Assembly: GCF_900312675.1 (NCBI RefSeq)
Contig: NZ_OMPC01000001.1
Location: forward strand, 161,140 to 225,139
Direction: 5' to 3'
From: Aliivibrio sp. EL58
GTDB taxonomy: Bacteria; Pseudomonadota; Gammaproteobacteria; Enterobacterales; Vibrionaceae
DNA: 64,000 nt
Shown: piece by piece, positions 62,984 through 64,000 of the stretch
Numbering within the stretch: the first letter of the stretch is position 1
Layout: each line of letters opens with the position of its first letter
Position numbers and translations under genes: made by a program
The notes under the pieces: generated by a model
What the model saw: only the letters and a program-made list of their open reading frames with translations
What the model was told of the DNA's origin: nothing
The model's database searches: none

Positions 62984-64000
62984 CTAGATTCTCTTCGTTA
63001 AACGTTGAAATAGACTTAATTTCTTAGGTGTTTCACCAAGTAACAATGAGGTTAAATGGCTAAGGCTTCGGCTTATAGGAAGACTTTTTGAATGGACACT
63101 TTCACCACGTAAAAGAATGGAACCTAGCTTTGGTTCAAATGGACAAAGCACATCGAGTTTTGTATCGATGTATTTTTCAATTCCATCCAAATCAACCGTT
63201 GAGTACTTTTCAGGTTTTATTTGATTTACAACCACAATGACACGTACTGTCAGTTTTTTTTCATTAACTGCATTTAATACCAATGATGCTTCTCTCAAGC
63301 TAGAAACTGACTGTTCTATTACTAAAACTAAAACATCAAGCTGTTTTTCCATATCTTGTGCTAGAAAGTCGAGTCTTTCACTCGCAAAACCAGATAAATC
63401 TTCAATAATGAAGTTGGTATCTTGAGCTAATTGATTGGTAAGCACCTCAACGTAGCCTTCCATATCACTCGTTGATAAATGTTCAGACTCTATCGCTAAC
63501 AAAGAGAGCTTATCGTTGATTTTAGTCGCCATACTGGTTGCAAAATCAACATCCAGATTCGAACTTAACATTCCAGGTGAAAGTAGACGTCTTTTAAATT
63601 GCTTAATTCCCATCATAATATCTAAATTGCCAGCACTAAAATTATGATCAACAACCAAACAAGAGCTACTGCGTTTTTCAGACAGTTCTTTACTTAATTG
63701 AGCGGCAATAAATGAAGTTCCAACTCCCCCTTTTGTCCCCCAAATCGCAACTCTCTTAGCTTGACGGCTCTTTTTAAGTTTACTATTTCTCGAAATATCT
63801 TCATTAACACCGCGAATAAAATCAATTAATTCCAATTTATTGATAGGCCAGAATAAATAGTAATAGCCCATTGTTCTCAACGTTCGGATCGTTGATATTG
63901 AGTTCTCAGAACCAATGACAATAACAGAAGCACTCGTCGGTAGTAGATGGCTTATCAGTTCTATTTCATAGGTTACGTCAAAAGCCTCATTCAGTTCGAT
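62984..64000 (-). CDS. tadZ: TadZ/CpaE localisation protein (5' end beyond window)
   Basis: The frame stays open to the last base of the window, so the N-terminus is missing. Visible part 338 codons: remains of an atypical receiver domain (SASVIVIGSENSISTIRTLRTMGYYYLFWPI) then a MinD/ParA-like ATPase with KGGVGTS in place of the deviant Walker A KGGxGKS/T, the second lysine being Thr as in many TadZ proteins. TadZ marks the cell pole for pilus assembly. Upstream flp, rcpC and rcpA are expected beyond the edge. Confidence 0.9.
   Translation of the reverse strand: MELNEAFDVTYEIELISHLLPTSASVIVIGSENSISTIRTLRTMGYYYLFWPINKLELIDFIRGVNEDISRNSKLKKSRQAKRVAIWGTKGGVGTSFIAAQLSKELSEKRSSSCLVVDHNFSAGNLDIMMGIKQFKRRLLSPGMLSSNLDVDFATSMATKINDKLSLLAIESEHLSTSDMEGYVEVLTNQLAQDTNFIIEDLSGFASERLDFLAQDMEKQLDVLVLVIEQSVSSLREASLVLNAVNEKKLTVRVIVVVNQIKPEKYSTVDLDGIEKYIDTKLDVLCPFEPKLGSILLRGESVHSKSLPISRSLSHLTSLLLGETPKKLSLFQRLTKRI

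Overview
The window looks like a chromosomal segment of a marine gammaproteobacterium of the Vibrionaceae, most probably an Aliivibrio (Vibrio fischeri group). This is inferred from the low G+C content, several small Vibrionaceae-type proteins (DUF3389-like and DUF3612-like), a serine protease with a GlyGly-CTERM tail, numerous chemoreceptors and c-di-GMP enzymes, ToxR-like regulators and a tad/flp pilus locus. Species cannot be fixed without a database. No phage, transposase or CRISPR array is visible.

Layout. 0-5.3 kb: a Mn2+-type (yybP-ykoY) riboswitch leads a TerC-family membrane protein; then a periplasmic retropepsin-like protein, a tRNA-Ser/tRNA-Asp pair followed by a decayed copy of the tRNA-Asp start, a PAS-PAS-GGDEF cyclase, and a fatty-acid desaturase whose promoter carries a FabR/DesT-like palindrome. 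5.3-20 kb: GlyGly-CTERM protease, acyltransferase, a divergent LysR regulator/alkylsulfatase pair, a DUF808 protein, a DUF5666-like lipoprotein divergent from a two-component system, YcbX (MOSC-ferredoxin), an S4 RNA-binding protein, an SMR transporter and a Kef-type K+/H+ antiporter with its flavodoxin-like partner. 20-29 kb: ToxR-like regulator 1; a RamB/PccR-like regulator divergent from an orphan domain that resembles the alpha/beta domain of malate synthase G; CHASE-GGDEF cyclase; small regulators; peptidase T.

29-38 kb: a 1386-residue fusion of a GltD-like NAD(P)H oxidoreductase with a cysteine-type formate dehydrogenase, then anaerobic glycerol-3-phosphate dehydrogenase glpABC. 38-47 kb: a sensory block of three chemoreceptors, ToxR-like regulator 2 and an EAL-PAS-GGDEF protein, with consensus or near-consensus CRP sites in the intergenic DNA. 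47-53.5 kb: a choloylglycine-hydrolase-family enzyme and the aerobic glycerol genes glpD, glpR, glpK and glpF, each transcription unit with its own terminator. A shared 16-bp palindrome-like element upstream of glpF, glpD and glpABC is a candidate GlpR operator. 53.9-64 kb: a hybrid histidine kinase and, on the minus strand, the distal half of a tad pilus operon (tadZ, cut by the window edge, then tadA, B, C, D, E, F, G and an OmpA-like protein) ending at a strong terminator.

The most interesting candidate for an undescribed system is the divergent pair at 21.5-23.7 kb, where a regulator of the acetate/propionate-responsive type faces a stand-alone piece of malate synthase G that lacks the catalytic barrel. 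Next are the two ToxR-like paralogues that share an unfamiliar periplasmic domain. Gene starts were moved from the longest reading frame where a ribosome binding site, signal peptide or family length argued for it; these cases are stated.
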